Source of the DNA: Hyphomicrobiales bacterium
Lineage (GTDB): Bacteria > Pseudomonadota > Alphaproteobacteria > Rhizobiales > Rhizobiaceae
Assembly (NCBI GenBank): GCA_900466875.1
Contig: UBNQ01000025.1
Span: 304,243-368,242 of the forward strand
DNA length: 64,000 nt
Direction of reading: 5' to 3'
The notes beneath the pieces were generated by a model. It was given only the letters and a program-made list of their open reading frames with translations. It did no database searches and was not told the origin of the DNA. This document shows positions 45,105 through 55,333 of this stretch, in pieces (position 1 is the first letter of the stretch; each line of letters starts with the position of its first letter). The position numbers and the translations under genes are program-made.

Positions 45105-46166
45105 ATGTCCTTCCTCGTCCTCGACAGCCTCAAGAAGAGTTTTGGCCAGACGCAAGTCGTCAAGGATTTTCACATGGCGATCGAGAAAGGCGAATTCATC
45201 TCTTTTCTCGGTCCGTCCGGCTGCGGCAAGACGACGATCCTGAGAATGATCGCCGGCTTCGAGACCCCGAGCGACGGCACGATCACCATCAACGGCCGTA
45301 ACCAGTCGGGCCTGAAGACCAGCCAGCGCAATATCGGCATGGTCTTCCAGGCCTATGCGCTCTTCCCCAACATGAATGTCTTCGACAACGTCGCCTTCGG
45401 CCTCAAGGTCGCCGGCATGCCGAAAGCGCAGATTGAGGGCCGCGTGAAGGAGATGTTGAAGCTCATCCATCTTGAACATCTCGCCGACCGCTACCCCTAC
45501 CAGATGTCCGGCGGCCAGCAGCAGCGCGTGGCACTCGCCCGCGCCCTTGCCCCCAAGCCGCAGGTTTTGCTGCTCGACGAGCCTCTCTCGGCGCTCGATG
45601 CCAAAATCCGCGTGTCGCTGCGGGAGGAAATTCGCCAGATCCAGCGCCAGCTCGGCATCACCACCGTCTTCGTCACCCACGATCAGGAAGAAGCGCTGTC
45701 GATCTCGGACCGCATCGTCGTCATGAATGCCGGCCGCGCCGACCAGATCGGCACGCCGTCGGATATCTACAACCGCCCTTCGACCCGCTTCGTCGCCTCC
45801 TTCGTCGGCACACTCAACATCATCGATGCCTTGGTCGCAGACCCTGCCGCCAATACGATCCGTATCGGCGACAACGTCATCCCCCTGCGCGAGCCGATCG
45901 GCGCGCTGAAAGCCGGCGACAAGGTCTCCATCGCCCTGCGCCCGGAAGCAGGCTCCCTGTCGGAAAGCGCCAAGGGAGATACGGCACTGACCGGCAAGGT
46001 CGTATCGTCTCACTTCCTTGGCTCCGTCGTCCGCACCAAATTCGAGGTCGGCGGCAATCAGATTTCCTTCGACATGTTCAATGCGCCGGACAAGGTCCTG
46101 CCGCAGCCGGGTGAAACGGTAACCTTGCGTTTTGCCGCCAGCGACCTGCTGCTGATCAAGGACTGA
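45105..46166 (+). CDS. ABC transporter ATP-binding protein
   Basis: The 353-residue cytoplasmic ATPase has Walker A LGPSGCGKTT (35-44), the Q-loop VFQAYALFP, signature MSGGQQQRVALARAL near residue 135, Walker B VLLLDEPLSALD near 155, the H-loop FVTHDQEEAL, and a C-terminal TOBE domain (after about 240) typical of polyamine, iron and 2-aminoethylphosphonate importers. The operon order binding protein-permease-permease-ATPase is complete. Confidence 0.94.
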   Translation: MSFLVLDSLKKSFGQTQVVKDFHMAIEKGEFISFLGPSGCGKTTILRMIAGFETPSDGTITINGRNQSGLKTSQRNIGMVFQAYALFPNMNVFDNVAFGLKVAGMPKAQIEGRVKEMLKLIHLEHLADRYPYQMSGGQQQRVALARALAPKPQVLLLDEPLSALDAKIRVSLREEIRQIQRQLGITTVFVTHDQEEALSISDRIVVMNAGRADQIGTPSDIYNRPSTRFVASFVGTLNIIDALVADPAANTIRIGDNVIPLREPIGALKAGDKVSIALRPEAGSLSESAKGDTALTGKVVSSHFLGSVVRTKFEVGGNQISFDMFNAPDKVLPQPGETVTLRFAASDLLLIKD

Positions 46167-46333
46167 TCCACGCACCGCGTCGGCAGGCCCGGCCTGTTGC
46201 CGAACTGCATCGCCATGCCGGTGGATTGACTTAAGAATCAGGCTTTAAGCCTTGATATGCAGCCCCCTATGCCGCATTCCGGGTAGGCTATCTCCCTGAG
46301 CGGGAGGCCACCCCGTACATTCAGTTGAGTACA

Positions 46334-47683
46334 ATGTCTTCGATTACCTCATCGGCTCCTTCCACAGCCGCTCCGCGCCGCCTGACCTCCCAGGATTTCA
46401 AAACCCTCGGCCTTGCCGCCCTCGGCGGCGCACTGGAGTTTTATGACTTCATCATCTTCGTCTTCTTCGCGACGGTGATCGGAAAACTCTTCTTCCCGCC
46501 CGACATGCCGGAATGGCTGGTGCTGATCCAGACTTTTGGCATTTTCGCCGCCGGTTATCTCATCCGCCCGCTCGGCGGCATCGTGCTCGCCCATTTCGGC
46601 GACATGTTCGGCCGCAAGAAGGTCTTTGCCTTCTCGATCCTCTTGATGTCGTTGTCGACGCTCGGCATGGCGATCATGCCGACTTATGCCACGATCGGCG
46701 TATTCGCTCCCATCCTGCTGGTCGCCATGCGCATCCTGCAGGGGGCGGCCATCGGTGGTGAAGTGCCGGGCGCCTGGACATTCGTCGCCGAACACGTGCC
46801 ATTCCGCCGCGTCGGTTTTGCCTGCGGCTTCCTCACCTCCGGCCTGTCGCTCGGCATCCTTCTCGGCTCATCGATCGCGACCGTGATCAACACCGTCTTC
46901 ACGCCGGAAGCGATCGCCGACGGCGCATGGCGCATCCCCTTCTTCATCGGCGGCATCTTCGGCCTTTTCTCGGTCTGGATGCGCCGTTGGCTGCAGGAAA
47001 CACCGATCTTCGCCGAAATGAAAGCCAGCCGCGCGCTCGCCCCGGAACTGCCGCTCAAGACCGTCCTGCGCGACCACCTGCGCGGCGTCGTCATCTCGAT
47101 GCTGCTCACCTGGATCCTGTCGGCAGCGATCATCGTCACCACGCTGATGACTGCAACGCTTCTGCAGAAGATCTACGGCTACACTGCGCAGCAGTCGCTT
47201 GCCGCAACCAGCTTCGGCACGCTGTTCCTGATTTTCGCCACTTCGGCGGCAGGCAGCATTGTCGATCGTGTCGGTTCAGGCCGTTTCTTCACCGTCGCGG
47301 GCATCGTCTTCGGTGCAGCCACCTGGGCGTTCTACAGCTTCGCCGGCACGTCGATCACCGTCATGTTCGCCCTCTATGCGATCATGGGCCTTGCCGTCGG
47401 CCTTGTCGGCGCGGTGCCTTACGTGATGGTGCGCGCCTTCCCGGCCCGCGTCCGCTTCACCGGCCTGTCCTTCTCCTACAACGTCTCCTACGCCATCTTC
47501 GGCGGACTGACCCCAATCGCGGTGACCTCGGCACTCGCCATCAACCCGATGGCCCATGCCTGGTATCTCCTGTTCATCGCATCGCTCACGACAGGCGTCG
47601 GCATCTATCTCTCATTCCGCGGCGAGACCGTGGAATCGGAAGCCGGTATCGAGGAACTGACGGCGAGACTGGCCAAGAGCTGA
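46334..47683 (+). CDS. MFS transporter, metabolite:H+ symporter (MHS) family
   Basis: The 449-residue membrane protein has about twelve spans with ALGGALEFYDFIIFVFFATVIGKLFFP at the N-terminus and the MHS signature RPLGGIVLAHFGDMFGRKKVF. This subfamily takes up carboxylates, betaines or osmolytes with protons. Substrate unknown. It lies 167 bases after the ABC ATPase gene. An ATG at 46334 is preferred over a TTG at 46325; neither has a strong ribosome-binding site. A strong terminator follows. Confidence 0.88.
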   Translation: MSSITSSAPSTAAPRRLTSQDFKTLGLAALGGALEFYDFIIFVFFATVIGKLFFPPDMPEWLVLIQTFGIFAAGYLIRPLGGIVLAHFGDMFGRKKVFAFSILLMSLSTLGMAIMPTYATIGVFAPILLVAMRILQGAAIGGEVPGAWTFVAEHVPFRRVGFACGFLTSGLSLGILLGSSIATVINTVFTPEAIADGAWRIPFFIGGIFGLFSVWMRRWLQETPIFAEMKASRALAPELPLKTVLRDHLRGVVISMLLTWILSAAIIVTTLMTATLLQKIYGYTAQQSLAATSFGTLFLIFATSAAGSIVDRVGSGRFFTVAGIVFGAATWAFYSFAGTSITVMFALYAIMGLAVGLVGAVPYVMVRAFPARVRFTGLSFSYNVSYAIFGGLTPIAVTSALAINPMAHAWYLLFIASLTTGVGIYLSFRGETVESEAGIEELTARLAKS

Positions 47684-47690
47684 CATCGAT

Positions 47691-47730
47691 CGTCATGCTC
47701 GTCCTCGGGGTTAATCCGAGGGCGAGGAGG
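47691..47730. repeat. Short interspersed element copy (complete)
   Basis: CGTCATGCTCGTCCTCGGGG at 47691-47710 recurs with about four changes at the window end (63981-64000). Downstream CCTCGG-N7-CCGAGG (47703-47721) makes a small hairpin. Palindromic intergenic elements beginning with such CGTCATGCT text are frequent in rhizobial genomes (known generally); the family name was not established here. Confidence 0.5.
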
Positions 47731-47757
47731 ACGACCGAAGTCGTACCCCACTCAAAA

Positions 47758-47796
47758 AGAAAGCCGGAGAGCAGAACTCTCCGGCTTTCTTTTTTT
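47758..47796 (+). terminator. Strong rho-independent terminator between MHS gene and metH
   Basis: AGAAAGCCGGAGAG and CTCTCCGGCTTTCT pair perfectly over 14 bp with loop CAGAA, then seven T on the plus strand. The A-rich left flank gives weaker activity for metH on the minus strand. Confidence 0.95.
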
Positions 47797-47817
47797 CAGC
47801 AATGGAGGACAGCTCGC

Positions 47818-50800
47818 TTACGCCGCGTTGTCCACCTTATCGGCAGCAACACCACCCGGCACATAGTTCAAGACCGGCCCGAGCCAGCGTTCGATCTCCT
47901 CGACCGCCATGCCTTTACGCGAGGCATAATCTTCGACCTGGTCTCGCTCGACCTTGGCGACACCGAAATAATAGCTCTGCGGATGGCCGATATAGAGACC
48001 GGAGACCGACGAACCCGGCCACATGGCATAGCTCTCGGTCAGTTCCACACCGGTCGCATTCGTCGCATCGAGGAGGCTGAACAACGTCGCCTTTTCGGTG
48101 TGATCCGGCTGCGCCGGATAACCCGGTGCGGGCCTGATACCGGCATATTCCTCGTGGATCAGGTCTTCGTTGCCCAACGTCTCATCCGCCGCATACCCCC
48201 AGAACTCCTTGCGGACCCGCTGGTGCATACGTTCGGCAAAGGCCTCGGCAAAACGGTCGGCCAAAGCCTTGACGAGGATCGACGAATAATCGTCATTTGC
48301 GCGTTCGAAACGTTCGGCAATCGCCACTTCTTCGATACCGGCCGTGACGACGAAACCGCCGACATAATCCGCCTTGCCACTGTCAACCGGCGCGACGAAA
48401 TCCGACAGCGCCACATTGGGCCGACCGTCACGCTTCGAGAGCTGCTGGCGCAGCGTGTAGAACGTCGCAAGGTCTTCCGACCGCTTATCATCCGTAAACA
48501 GACGGATATCATCGCCCACCGCATTGGCCGGCCAGAAGCCGATCACCGCGCGCGGACGGAACCACTTTTCCTCGATGATCTTTGCGAGCATCGCCTGCGC
48601 ATCGTTCCATAGCTGGCGCGCCGCCTCACCCTGCTTCTCGTCTTCGAGGATTGCCGGATAACGGCCTTTCAACTCCCATGTCTGGAAGAACGGCGTCCAG
48701 TCGATATATTCCGCCAATTCCTCAAGATCATACGTCTCGAAAACCTTGGTCCCGGTAAATTGCGGCTTTGCGGGTTCGTAGGAAGCCCAATGCACCTTTT
48801 CCGCATTGGCACGCGCCCGCGCGATCGGCAGGCGCTGCTTTTCCGCTTCGGCCCGGGCATGGGCCGCCGACACTTTGGCATATTCGCCCCGGATTCCATC
48901 GACATAAGCGGCCTTCGCATCCTCTGAAAGAAGCTGCGACACGACACCGACCGCGCGCGACGCATCCGTCACATAGACCGCCTGGCCACGCTCGTAACGC
49001 GGATGGATTTTCACCGCCGTATGCACGCGGCTGGTCGTCGCTCCACCGATCAGCAGCGGAACGTCAAACCCCTGTCGTTCCATCTCGGCCGCCACATGAA
49101 CCATCTCGTCCAGCGACGGCGTGATCAGACCGGAAAGACCGATAATATCGACCTTCTCCGCAATCGCCGTTTCCAGGATTTTCGTTGCCGGCACCATCAC
49201 GCCGAGATCGATGATCTCGTAATTGTTGCAGGCGAGCACGACGCCGACGATATTCTTGCCGATATCGTGTACGTCGCCCTTCACGGTCGCCATCAGGATT
49301 TTTCCGGCCGACTTGCGTTGATCGCCGCCGTTCAGGCGCTTTTCTTCCTCCATATAGGGAAGAAGAACGGCCACGGCCTGCTTCATCACGCGAGCGGATT
49401 TCACCACCTGCGGCAGGAACATCTTGCCCGAACCGAACAGGTCGCCGACCACGTTCATGCCGGCCATCAGCGGACCTTCGATGACATGCAGCGGACGCTC
49501 GGCCTTCTGCCGCGCTTCTTCGGTATCGGCCTCGATATAGTCGGTAATGCCGTTGACCAGCGCATGCGACAACCGCTCCTCGACCGGCTTTTCACGCCAG
49601 GAGAGATCCTGAACCTTGGCTTCCCGGCCCGGTCCACCACGGAAACGCTCTGCCACTTCCAAGAGACGCTCGGTGCCGTCGGCGCGGCGGTTCAGCACCA
49701 CGTCTTCACAGGCTTCGCGCAGTTCCGGATCGATATTGTCATAAACCGCCAGCTGACCGGCATTGACGATACCCATGTCCATCCCCGCCTGAATGGCGTG
49801 GTAGAGGAACACGGCATGCATCGCCTCGCGCACCGGCTCGTTGCCGCGGAATGAGAAGGAGAGGTTCGAAACACCGCCCGAAATATGCACGAGCGGCATT
49901 CTTTCGCGGATCGTCCGCGTAGCCTCGATGAAGTCGACGCCGTAATTGTTATGCTCTTCGATACCGGTTGCGACGGCAAAGACGTTCGGGTCGAAGATGA
50001 TGTCTTCCGGCGGAAAGCCGACCTGCTCGGTCAGGATCTTGTAGGCACGCGTACAGATCTCGACCTTGCGCTCGTAGCTGTCCGCCTGCCCCGTTTCGTC
50101 GAAGGCCATGACGACCACCGCCGCGCCGTAATGGCGCACCAGCCTGGCCTGCGCCAGAAACTTCTCCTCGCCTTCCTTCAGCGAGATCGAGTTGACGATC
50201 GCCTTGCCCTGCACGCATTTCAGGCCCGCCTCGATGATCTCGAATTTCGACGAGTCGATCATTACGGGAACGCGGGCGATATCCGGCTCGGCAGCGATCA
50301 GGTTCAAAAACTCGACCATCGCCTTTTCGCTGTCGATCAGGCCTTCGTCCATGTTGATGTCGATGACCTGCGCGCCGTTTTCCACCTGATCGCGGGCGAC
50401 AGCGAGAGCTGCCGTATAATCGGCATTGGTGATCAGCTTGCGGAATTTCGCCGAACCGGTGACGTTGGTGCGTTCGCCGACGTTGACGAAAGGAATGTCC
50501 TTGGTCAGCACGAAGGGCTCAAGCCCGGAGAGCGACATGAACGGCACGTGGTCCGGAAGCGCACGCGGCGGATATTTGGCAACCACTTCGGCCAGCGCCC
50601 GGATATGGTCCGGCGTCGAACCACAGCAACCGCCGACGACATTGACGAGACCTTCTCGGGCAAACTCTTCCACCTGAGCCGCCATCATTTCGGGCGTCTC
50701 GTCATACTGGCCGAATTCGTTCGGCAGGCCGGCATTCGGATAGGCGCAGATGAACGTGTCGGAGATGGCCGACAGTTCCTGCAGGTGCGGCCGCATCGCG

Positions 50801-51594
50801 TCGGCGCCGAGCGCGCAGTTCAGGCCGATCGTGAACGGCGTGGCATGGTTGACCGAATTCCAGAAGGCCGAGGGCGTCTGGCCCGACAGCGTACGACCGG
50901 AAAGGTCGGTGATCGTGCCGGAGATCATCACCGGCAGATGCACGCCCTTGGCCTCAAAGCGCTCTTCGCAGGCAAAGATCGCAGCCTTGGCGTTCAGCGT
51001 ATCGAAGATCGTCTCGATCAGGATGATGTCGGCCCCGCCATCGATCAACCCGTCGATCTGCTCGCCATAGGCGATGCGCAGGTCGTCGAAGGAGACTGCG
51101 CGGTAACCGGGATTGTTGACATCAGGCGAGATCGAAGCCGTCCGGTTGGTCGGGCCGATAGCGCCGGCCACGAAGCGACGACGACCGTCTTCCTTTTCCG
51201 CCCGGATCGCGGCGCGGCGGGCAAGCCGCGCGCCGTCGCGGTTGAGATCGTAGACCGCGCCTTCCATCTCGTAATCCGCCTGCGCGATACGCGTGGAGGA
51301 AAAGGTGTTGGTTTCGAGAATATCGGCACCGGCCATCGCATAACGATAGTGGATGTCCTCGATCGCCTGCGGCTGGGTCAGAATCAGAAGGTCGTTATTG
51401 CCCTGCTGGTGACAGGCACAACCGATGAAGCGCTCGCCACGAAAATGGTCTTCGTTGAAACCGAGGCCCTGGATCTGCGTGCCCATGGCGCCGTCGATAA
51501 CGAGAATGCGCTCGCTTGCGGCTTTTTTCAGCGCAGCAAGAACTTCCGCGCCGTCGCGGCGAGCACCTTCGGGACCGAACAGTTCATCGAACAA
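47818..51594 (-). CDS. metH: Cobalamin-dependent methionine synthase MetH
   Basis: MetH transfers a methyl group from 5-methyl-THF to homocysteine through B12. About 1258 residues hold all four modules: homocysteine domain ([14 protein letters not shown]; zinc cysteines in [11 protein letters not shown]), pterin domain ([19 protein letters not shown]), cobalamin domain with [11 protein letters not shown] supplying the B12-ligating His, and the C-terminal reactivation domain ([12 protein letters not shown]). A TTG at 51594 with AGGAG 8 bases upstream is preferred; a GTG at 51603 abuts that site and is less likely. The palindrome shared with the metF operon lies just upstream. Confidence 0.95.
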   Translation of the reverse strand: MFDELFGPEGARRDGAEVLAALKKAASERILVIDGAMGTQIQGLGFNEDHFRGERFIGCACHQQGNNDLLILTQPQAIEDIHYRYAMAGADILETNTFSSTRIAQADYEMEGAVYDLNRDGARLARRAAIRAEKEDGRRRFVAGAIGPTNRTASISPDVNNPGYRAVSFDDLRIAYGEQIDGLIDGGADIILIETIFDTLNAKAAIFACEERFEAKGVHLPVMISGTITDLSGRTLSGQTPSAFWNSVNHATPFTIGLNCALGADAMRPHLQELSAISDTFICAYPNAGLPNEFGQYDETPEMMAAQVEEFAREGLVNVVGGCCGSTPDHIRALAEVVAKYPPRALPDHVPFMSLSGLEPFVLTKDIPFVNVGERTNVTGSAKFRKLITNADYTAALAVARDQVENGAQVIDINMDEGLIDSEKAMVEFLNLIAAEPDIARVPVMIDSSKFEIIEAGLKCVQGKAIVNSISLKEGEEKFLAQARLVRHYGAAVVVMAFDETGQADSYERKVEICTRAYKILTEQVGFPPEDIIFDPNVFAVATGIEEHNNYGVDFIEATRTIRERMPLVHISGGVSNLSFSFRGNEPVREAMHAVFLYHAIQAGMDMGIVNAGQLAVYDNIDPELREACEDVVLNRRADGTERLLEVAERFRGGPGREAKVQDLSWREKPVEERLSHALVNGITDYIEADTEEARQKAERPLHVIEGPLMAGMNVVGDLFGSGKMFLPQVVKSARVMKQAVAVLLPYMEEEKRLNGGDQRKSAGKILMATVKGDVHDIGKNIVGVVLACNNYEIIDLGVMVPATKILETAIAEKVDIIGLSGLITPSLDEMVHVAAEMERQGFDVPLLIGGATTSRVHTAVKIHPRYERGQAVYVTDASRAVGVVSQLLSEDAKAAYVDGIRGEYAKVSAAHARAEAEKQRLPIARARANAEKVHWASYEPAKPQFTGTKVFETYDLEELAEYIDWTPFFQTWELKGRYPAILEDEKQGEAARQLWNDAQAMLAKIIEEKWFRPRAVIGFWPANAVGDDIRLFTDDKRSEDLATFYTLRQQLSKRDGRPNVALSDFVAPVDSGKADYVGGFVVTAGIEEVAIAERFERANDDYSSILVKALADRFAEAFAERMHQRVRKEFWGYAADETLGNEDLIHEEYAGIRPAPGYPAQPDHTEKATLFSLLDATNATGVELTESYAMWPGSSVSGLYIGHPQSYYFGVAKVERDQVEDYASRKGMAVEEIERWLGPVLNYVPGGVAADKVDNAA

Positions 51595-51632
51595 GGCAAA
51601 CACTCCTGATAGAGATCAAGGCAATATCCATA

Positions 51633-51658
51633 ATCATATAAAGATGCCTTTATGTGAT
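51633..51658. promoter_or_regulatory. Imperfect palindrome upstream of metH, same motif as metF operator
   Basis: ATCATATAAAGAT (51633-51645) faces GCCTTTATGTGAT (51646-51658), an imperfect dyad. Its core ATATAAAGATGCCTTTATGT agrees with 16 of 20 positions of the perfect site before the ArsR-methyltransferase gene. It is a likely binding site for that regulator. Confidence 0.75.
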
Positions 51659-51798
51659 GTCCAGCACATACGTCGCAATCGCTGTCGGATTTGTCGCAAG
51701 CGCCGGCGGTCCGATTTATGCCAGATTCGCCCATGACAGCTATCGCCACAATGGCTATAGCCTTTAAGTAAAGCGTTGAGACACAAGGGAGAAGAAGC

Positions 51799-53055
51799 AT
51801 GAGCGATACGGGTCAGGCGTCAAAATTCTGGAGCGATCTTCCCTATCATCGACGCTGGCTTCTGGATCAGGCCGAGGGCCTGATGGATTTCTTCCAGTAT
51901 CGCGCGATCAACCCGAAGGGTGGCTTCTACGATCTCGACGACGAGGGCCGTCCGCTTCCCGGCACCAACCCCGTCCGCGGCATTCATGCCTCCGCCCGCA
52001 TGGTCCACTGCTTCTCGATCGCCTATATGCTTGGTCGCCCCGGTGCGGGAGACCTGATCGACCACGGCATGAATTTCCTCTGGAACGGCCATCGTGACCA
52101 GAGACACGGCGGCTATTTCTGGTCGATGAACGACGATGGCCCGGCCGACACCAACAAGCAGGGTTATGGCCATGCTTTCGTCCTGCTTGCGGCCTCCTCC
52201 GCCAAGATCATCGGCCACCCTCTCGCGGACGAGATGCTGGCCGATATTACGCAGGTGCTCGAAACCCGCTTCTGGGAAAAACAGCACGGCGCCATCGCCG
52301 AGGAATTCACCGCGGACTGGGGACCGATCGACGGCGGCACCTATCGCGGCCAGAATTCCAACATGCACCTCACCGAAGCTCTGATGGCAGCCTATGAGGC
52401 CACCGGCGAACAGCATTATCTCGACAAGGCGGAAAGCATTGCCGACCTCGTCATTCGCCGCCTTGCAGGCGCGACCGGCTTCCGCGTCGGCGAACATTTC
52501 GATACGAACTGGGTCCTCAACAAGGACTATTACCACCCGGACGAAATGTTCCGCCCGGCCGGCACCACGCCGGGCCACGCGCTGGAATGGGCGCGCCTCA
52601 CCCTGCAGCTCTGGGCGCTGGGGGGTAAGAAACACGCCTGGATGCCGGACGCCGCCAAGAACCTCTTCATCCAGGCCATGTCACTGGGATGGGACAAGGA
52701 TAAGGGCGGCTTCTTCTACACGCTCGACTGGGAGGACAAGCCGGCCAAGACCAACAAGCTGTGGTGGCCGATGTGCGAAGCAGCCGGTGCCGCCCACTTC
52801 ATCAACCAGCACCTGCCGCACGATCCGTTCTTCGAGGACAGCTATCGGCTGATCTGGAGCACCATTGCCAACCATTTCATCGACCACAGACACAGCGGCT
52901 GGCACGAGGAATTGACGGAAGATCTCGTTCCCGCCCACACCCTCTTCCCCGGCAAGGGCGACATCTACCACGCCTTCCAGGCTTGCCTCATTCCCCTTTA
53001 TCCGGCAGAGGGCAGCCTGACGAAGATGATCGGCGAGGCGGGCGGACGCATCTAG
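51799..53055 (+). CDS. AGE-family (N-acylglucosamine 2-epimerase) sugar isomerase
   Basis: The 418-residue protein has the alpha6/alpha6-barrel AGE/mannose isomerase pattern: NPVRGIHASARMVHCFSIAYMLGRPG, HGGYFWSMNDDGP, GQNSNMHLTEALMAAYEATGE, and PGHALEWARLTLQLW with conserved catalytic histidines. Members interconvert mannose/fructose, aldoses/ketoses or 2-epimers. Substrate unknown. GGGAGAAG lies 4-11 bases upstream of the ATG. It is divergent from metH, so the metH palindrome may also influence it. Confidence 0.9.
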   Translation: MSDTGQASKFWSDLPYHRRWLLDQAEGLMDFFQYRAINPKGGFYDLDDEGRPLPGTNPVRGIHASARMVHCFSIAYMLGRPGAGDLIDHGMNFLWNGHRDQRHGGYFWSMNDDGPADTNKQGYGHAFVLLAASSAKIIGHPLADEMLADITQVLETRFWEKQHGAIAEEFTADWGPIDGGTYRGQNSNMHLTEALMAAYEATGEQHYLDKAESIADLVIRRLAGATGFRVGEHFDTNWVLNKDYYHPDEMFRPAGTTPGHALEWARLTLQLWALGGKKHAWMPDAAKNLFIQAMSLGWDKDKGGFFYTLDWEDKPAKTNKLWWPMCEAAGAAHFINQHLPHDPFFEDSYRLIWSTIANHFIDHRHSGWHEELTEDLVPAHTLFPGKGDIYHAFQACLIPLYPAEGSLTKMIGEAGGRI

Positions 53056-53062
53056 CAAAAGG

Positions 53063-53080
53063 CGTCACCAACCGGTGACG
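53063..53080 (+). terminator. Hairpin after the AGE-family gene
   Basis: CGTCACC and GGTGACG pair over 7 bp with loop AACC immediately after the stop. No T-run follows, so it may be only a stabilising hairpin. Confidence 0.45.
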
Positions 53081-53141
53081 GAACCTTCAGAACTGCGATC
53101 GGTTTCCGGTGTCACAAACGTGTCACGCCGGAGCCGATCTG

Positions 53142-53630
53142 ATGCTCACCAGTCTTGCCAATGAATTCTCCCACGAATCGCCTGTCTCGATAGAAATCCT
53201 GATCGTCAGGCTGCTCGGCGCGGCCCTTTTCTGCGGCCTGATCGGGTTGGAGCGTGAAAGCACCAACAATGCGGCGGGCTTGCGCACCAACATGATGATC
53301 GGTCTTGCCGCCTGCGTTTTCACACTGGTCGGACTGCAGATCATCCATGAATTCGGCAATCGCCCAGATACGGTGCAGCTCGATCCGATCCGTCTGATCG
53401 AAGCCGTCACAGCCGGTATCGCATTTCTCGCGGCTGGCGTGGTGTTTCAGATGCGTGGCGATGTGAAAGGGCTTACGACAGGCGCCAGCATGTGGCTGTC
53501 GGGCGCGATCGGCCTCTGCGTCGGGCTCGGCATGTGGCTCGTGGCCGTCATGGCAACCGCCGCCGGCATCCTGATCCTCTGGCTGTTGCGCAAGGCGCAG
53601 GTAGCCTCGGGCCTGAAGGACGAACGGTAG
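53142..53630 (+). CDS. MgtC/SapB-family membrane protein
   Basis: The 162-residue protein has about four or five membrane spans and the MgtC signature: LLGAALFCGLIGLERESTNNAAGLRTNMMIGL near the N-terminus and RLIEAVTAGIAFLAAGVVFQ. Family members affect Mg homeostasis and ATP-synthase activity; this short form lacks the C-terminal ACT-like domain. ATG 53142 has GGAG 8 bases upstream. Confidence 0.88.
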   Translation: MLTSLANEFSHESPVSIEILIVRLLGAALFCGLIGLERESTNNAAGLRTNMMIGLAACVFTLVGLQIIHEFGNRPDTVQLDPIRLIEAVTAGIAFLAAGVVFQMRGDVKGLTTGASMWLSGAIGLCVGLGMWLVAVMATAAGILILWLLRKAQVASGLKDER

Positions 53631-53646
53631 CCACCGTGGCCGTTGC

Positions 53647-54372
53647 TCAGGCCAGATCTTTGAGAGCACCAAGCATGGCGTGGACGATATCGGCGTCGGT
53701 ACGATACTCCTGGCGGGCAGCGAAACCAAAGCGGACAAGCGCTTCGTCTGCGCAACCCACCAGGTGGCGACATGATGCATGAACTTCACGCACTCCGGTT
53801 TCGATGACCACATCCGCAACATTGACCGGCGTAATTCCACTGCCGGCCATGATCGAGATACGTCCTTCGGCCTGCGCAACGAGACGGCGAAGAACCGCCT
53901 TCCCATCCGTAGCCTTGGCTGCCTGACCCGAGGTCAATATCCGCTCAAAACCGAGTTCAACTGCCTGCTCCAATGCGCTCGACGGATCAGGCGCCAGATC
54001 GAAGGCCCGATGCAGCGTCCAACCCATGCCATCAGCCCGCTTCGCCAGAACAGCCAGCAGATCGAAATCAAGCCGTCCATCCGGAAGACTGGCCCCAAGT
54101 ACTACACCCGCAAGCCCGCTTTCGCGCGCTGCATCGATATCCGCCAGCATGACGTCTCGCGACGCGGCATCGAACACGAAATCACCCGCCCTCGGCCGGA
54201 TCATCGCATAAACCGGAACCGGGGCTTTGGCGGCCAGCGCCATCAGCCCCTTCGACGGCGTCAATCCGCCGAGATCGAGCGCCGAACAGAGTTCGATCCG
54301 CTGCGCCCCGCCGTCAATGGCCGCCTCCAGCCCTTCCGCACTGTCGACACAGACCTCAAGCAGCACGGACAT
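53647..54372 (-). CDS. cutC: CutC-family protein
   Basis: The 241-residue TIM-barrel protein has the family motifs LLEVCVDSAEGLEAAIDGGAQRIELCSAL, AMIRPRAGDFVF, and DSGLAGVVLGASLPDG-like text. CutC has been called a copper homeostasis factor, but this role is disputed (known). Its start overlaps the ROK kinase gene by 17 bases, placing it last in a three-gene operon with a sugar kinase, which points to a metabolic role (inference). Confidence 0.93.
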   Translation of the reverse strand: MSVLLEVCVDSAEGLEAAIDGGAQRIELCSALDLGGLTPSKGLMALAAKAPVPVYAMIRPRAGDFVFDAASRDVMLADIDAARESGLAGVVLGASLPDGRLDFDLLAVLAKRADGMGWTLHRAFDLAPDPSSALEQAVELGFERILTSGQAAKATDGKAVLRRLVAQAEGRISIMAGSGITPVNVADVVIETGVREVHASCRHLVGCADEALVRFGFAARQEYRTDADIVHAMLGALKDLA

Positions 54373-55333
54373 CAGCCACTCCCTGCCGCGCCAGAACGGC
54401 CGCGCCCATCAAACCGCCATCCTCGCGACGAACAGCCGGCACCAGCAAAGGTCGCTCGAACCGGTTGAGGATGCGCGTCCTCACCGCCTCGTCCAATGCG
54501 GCAATCAACGCGTCGGCCGAAGCAAGTCCGCCGCCCACCGGCACGATCGACGGACCGACCGTATTGATCGCCACCGCCAGCGGATCGGCAACAAGCTGCA
54601 GATAGGCCTCGATTGTCTCTCTGCTTTTGGCATCCCCTGCCTGCCAGCCTTCAATGATCCGATGACTGCTGCACTCCTCGCCATGAAAAAGCTGGTGCAG
54701 CTTCTCGATGCCCCGAGCTCCGCCGATCGTATCGACGCAGCCCGACTGCCCGCACCCGCAGGAAAAACGCGGCACATGCTGGAGCTTGCCGCCGATCTCG
54801 ACGCTCGTGTTGAGCGCCGGCCCATGGCCCCATTCTCCCGTCACGCCACCGGCGCCACGAAGGATGCGCCCATTAACGGCAATGCCGCCGCCTATACCCG
54901 TGCCGATGATGATGCAGAACACCACCGAATGCCCTCGCCCGGCGCCATCATTTGCCTCCGCAAGCGTCAGGCAATCGGCGTCATTTGCGGCAAAGACCGA
55001 ACGTCCGGTTTCCCGGGAGATCGCCTGCGCGATCGGCAGGCCCGTCAGGCATGGGATATTGGCCGATAGACCGACGCCGGTCTTCGGCTCGACAAGCCCG
55101 GCTGTTGATATACCAAGAGGCAATGTCCTGCCCGCATCGACCTTGTTGGCGAGTTGCCGCATCGCCGAAGCAAGCTCCCGCCAGTCCGACTTCGGCACCG
55201 GCACGCGCTCAAGTTCCTCTACCTTCCCCGGCTCCTGCGAGAAACCGAACTTGATGAACGACCCGCCGATATCGGCGCAGAGCACGGCACCATCTGAAGC
55301 TAGACCAAAGTCAGCGGAAGACGCCTGCGGCAT
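54356..55333 (-). CDS. ROK-family sugar kinase
   Basis: The 325-residue protein has the ATP motif LCADIGGSFIKFGF (about 19-32), a central GTGIGGGIAVNG with GEWGHGP, and the ROK zinc motif CGCGQSGC followed by DTIGGARGIEK. It lacks a DNA-binding helix-turn-helix, so it is a kinase (N-acetylglucosamine, glucose or similar) rather than a NagC/XylR repressor. Its ATG shares a base with the stop of the upstream fusion gene (TGATG). Substrate not determined. Confidence 0.9.
   Translation of the reverse strand: MPQASSADFGLASDGAVLCADIGGSFIKFGFSQEPGKVEELERVPVPKSDWRELASAMRQLANKVDAGRTLPLGISTAGLVEPKTGVGLSANIPCLTGLPIAQAISRETGRSVFAANDADCLTLAEANDGAGRGHSVVFCIIIGTGIGGGIAVNGRILRGAGGVTGEWGHGPALNTSVEIGGKLQHVPRFSCGCGQSGCVDTIGGARGIEKLHQLFHGEECSSHRIIEGWQAGDAKSRETIEAYLQLVADPLAVAINTVGPSIVPVGGGLASADALIAALDEAVRTRILNRFERPLLVPAVRREDGGLMGAAVLARQGVADVRAA

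Noticed and set aside
46927..48612. Plus-strand frame of 561 codons bridging the MHS gene and metH
   Set aside because: It runs out of frame through the MHS gene, through a strong terminator and then antisense to metH.
51657..51767. Thirty-six-codon plus-strand frame (MSSTYVAIAVGFVASAGG...) before the AGE gene
   Set aside because: It has a hydrophobic stretch but no ribosome-binding site, and its ATG lies in the regulatory palindrome; not listed as a gene.
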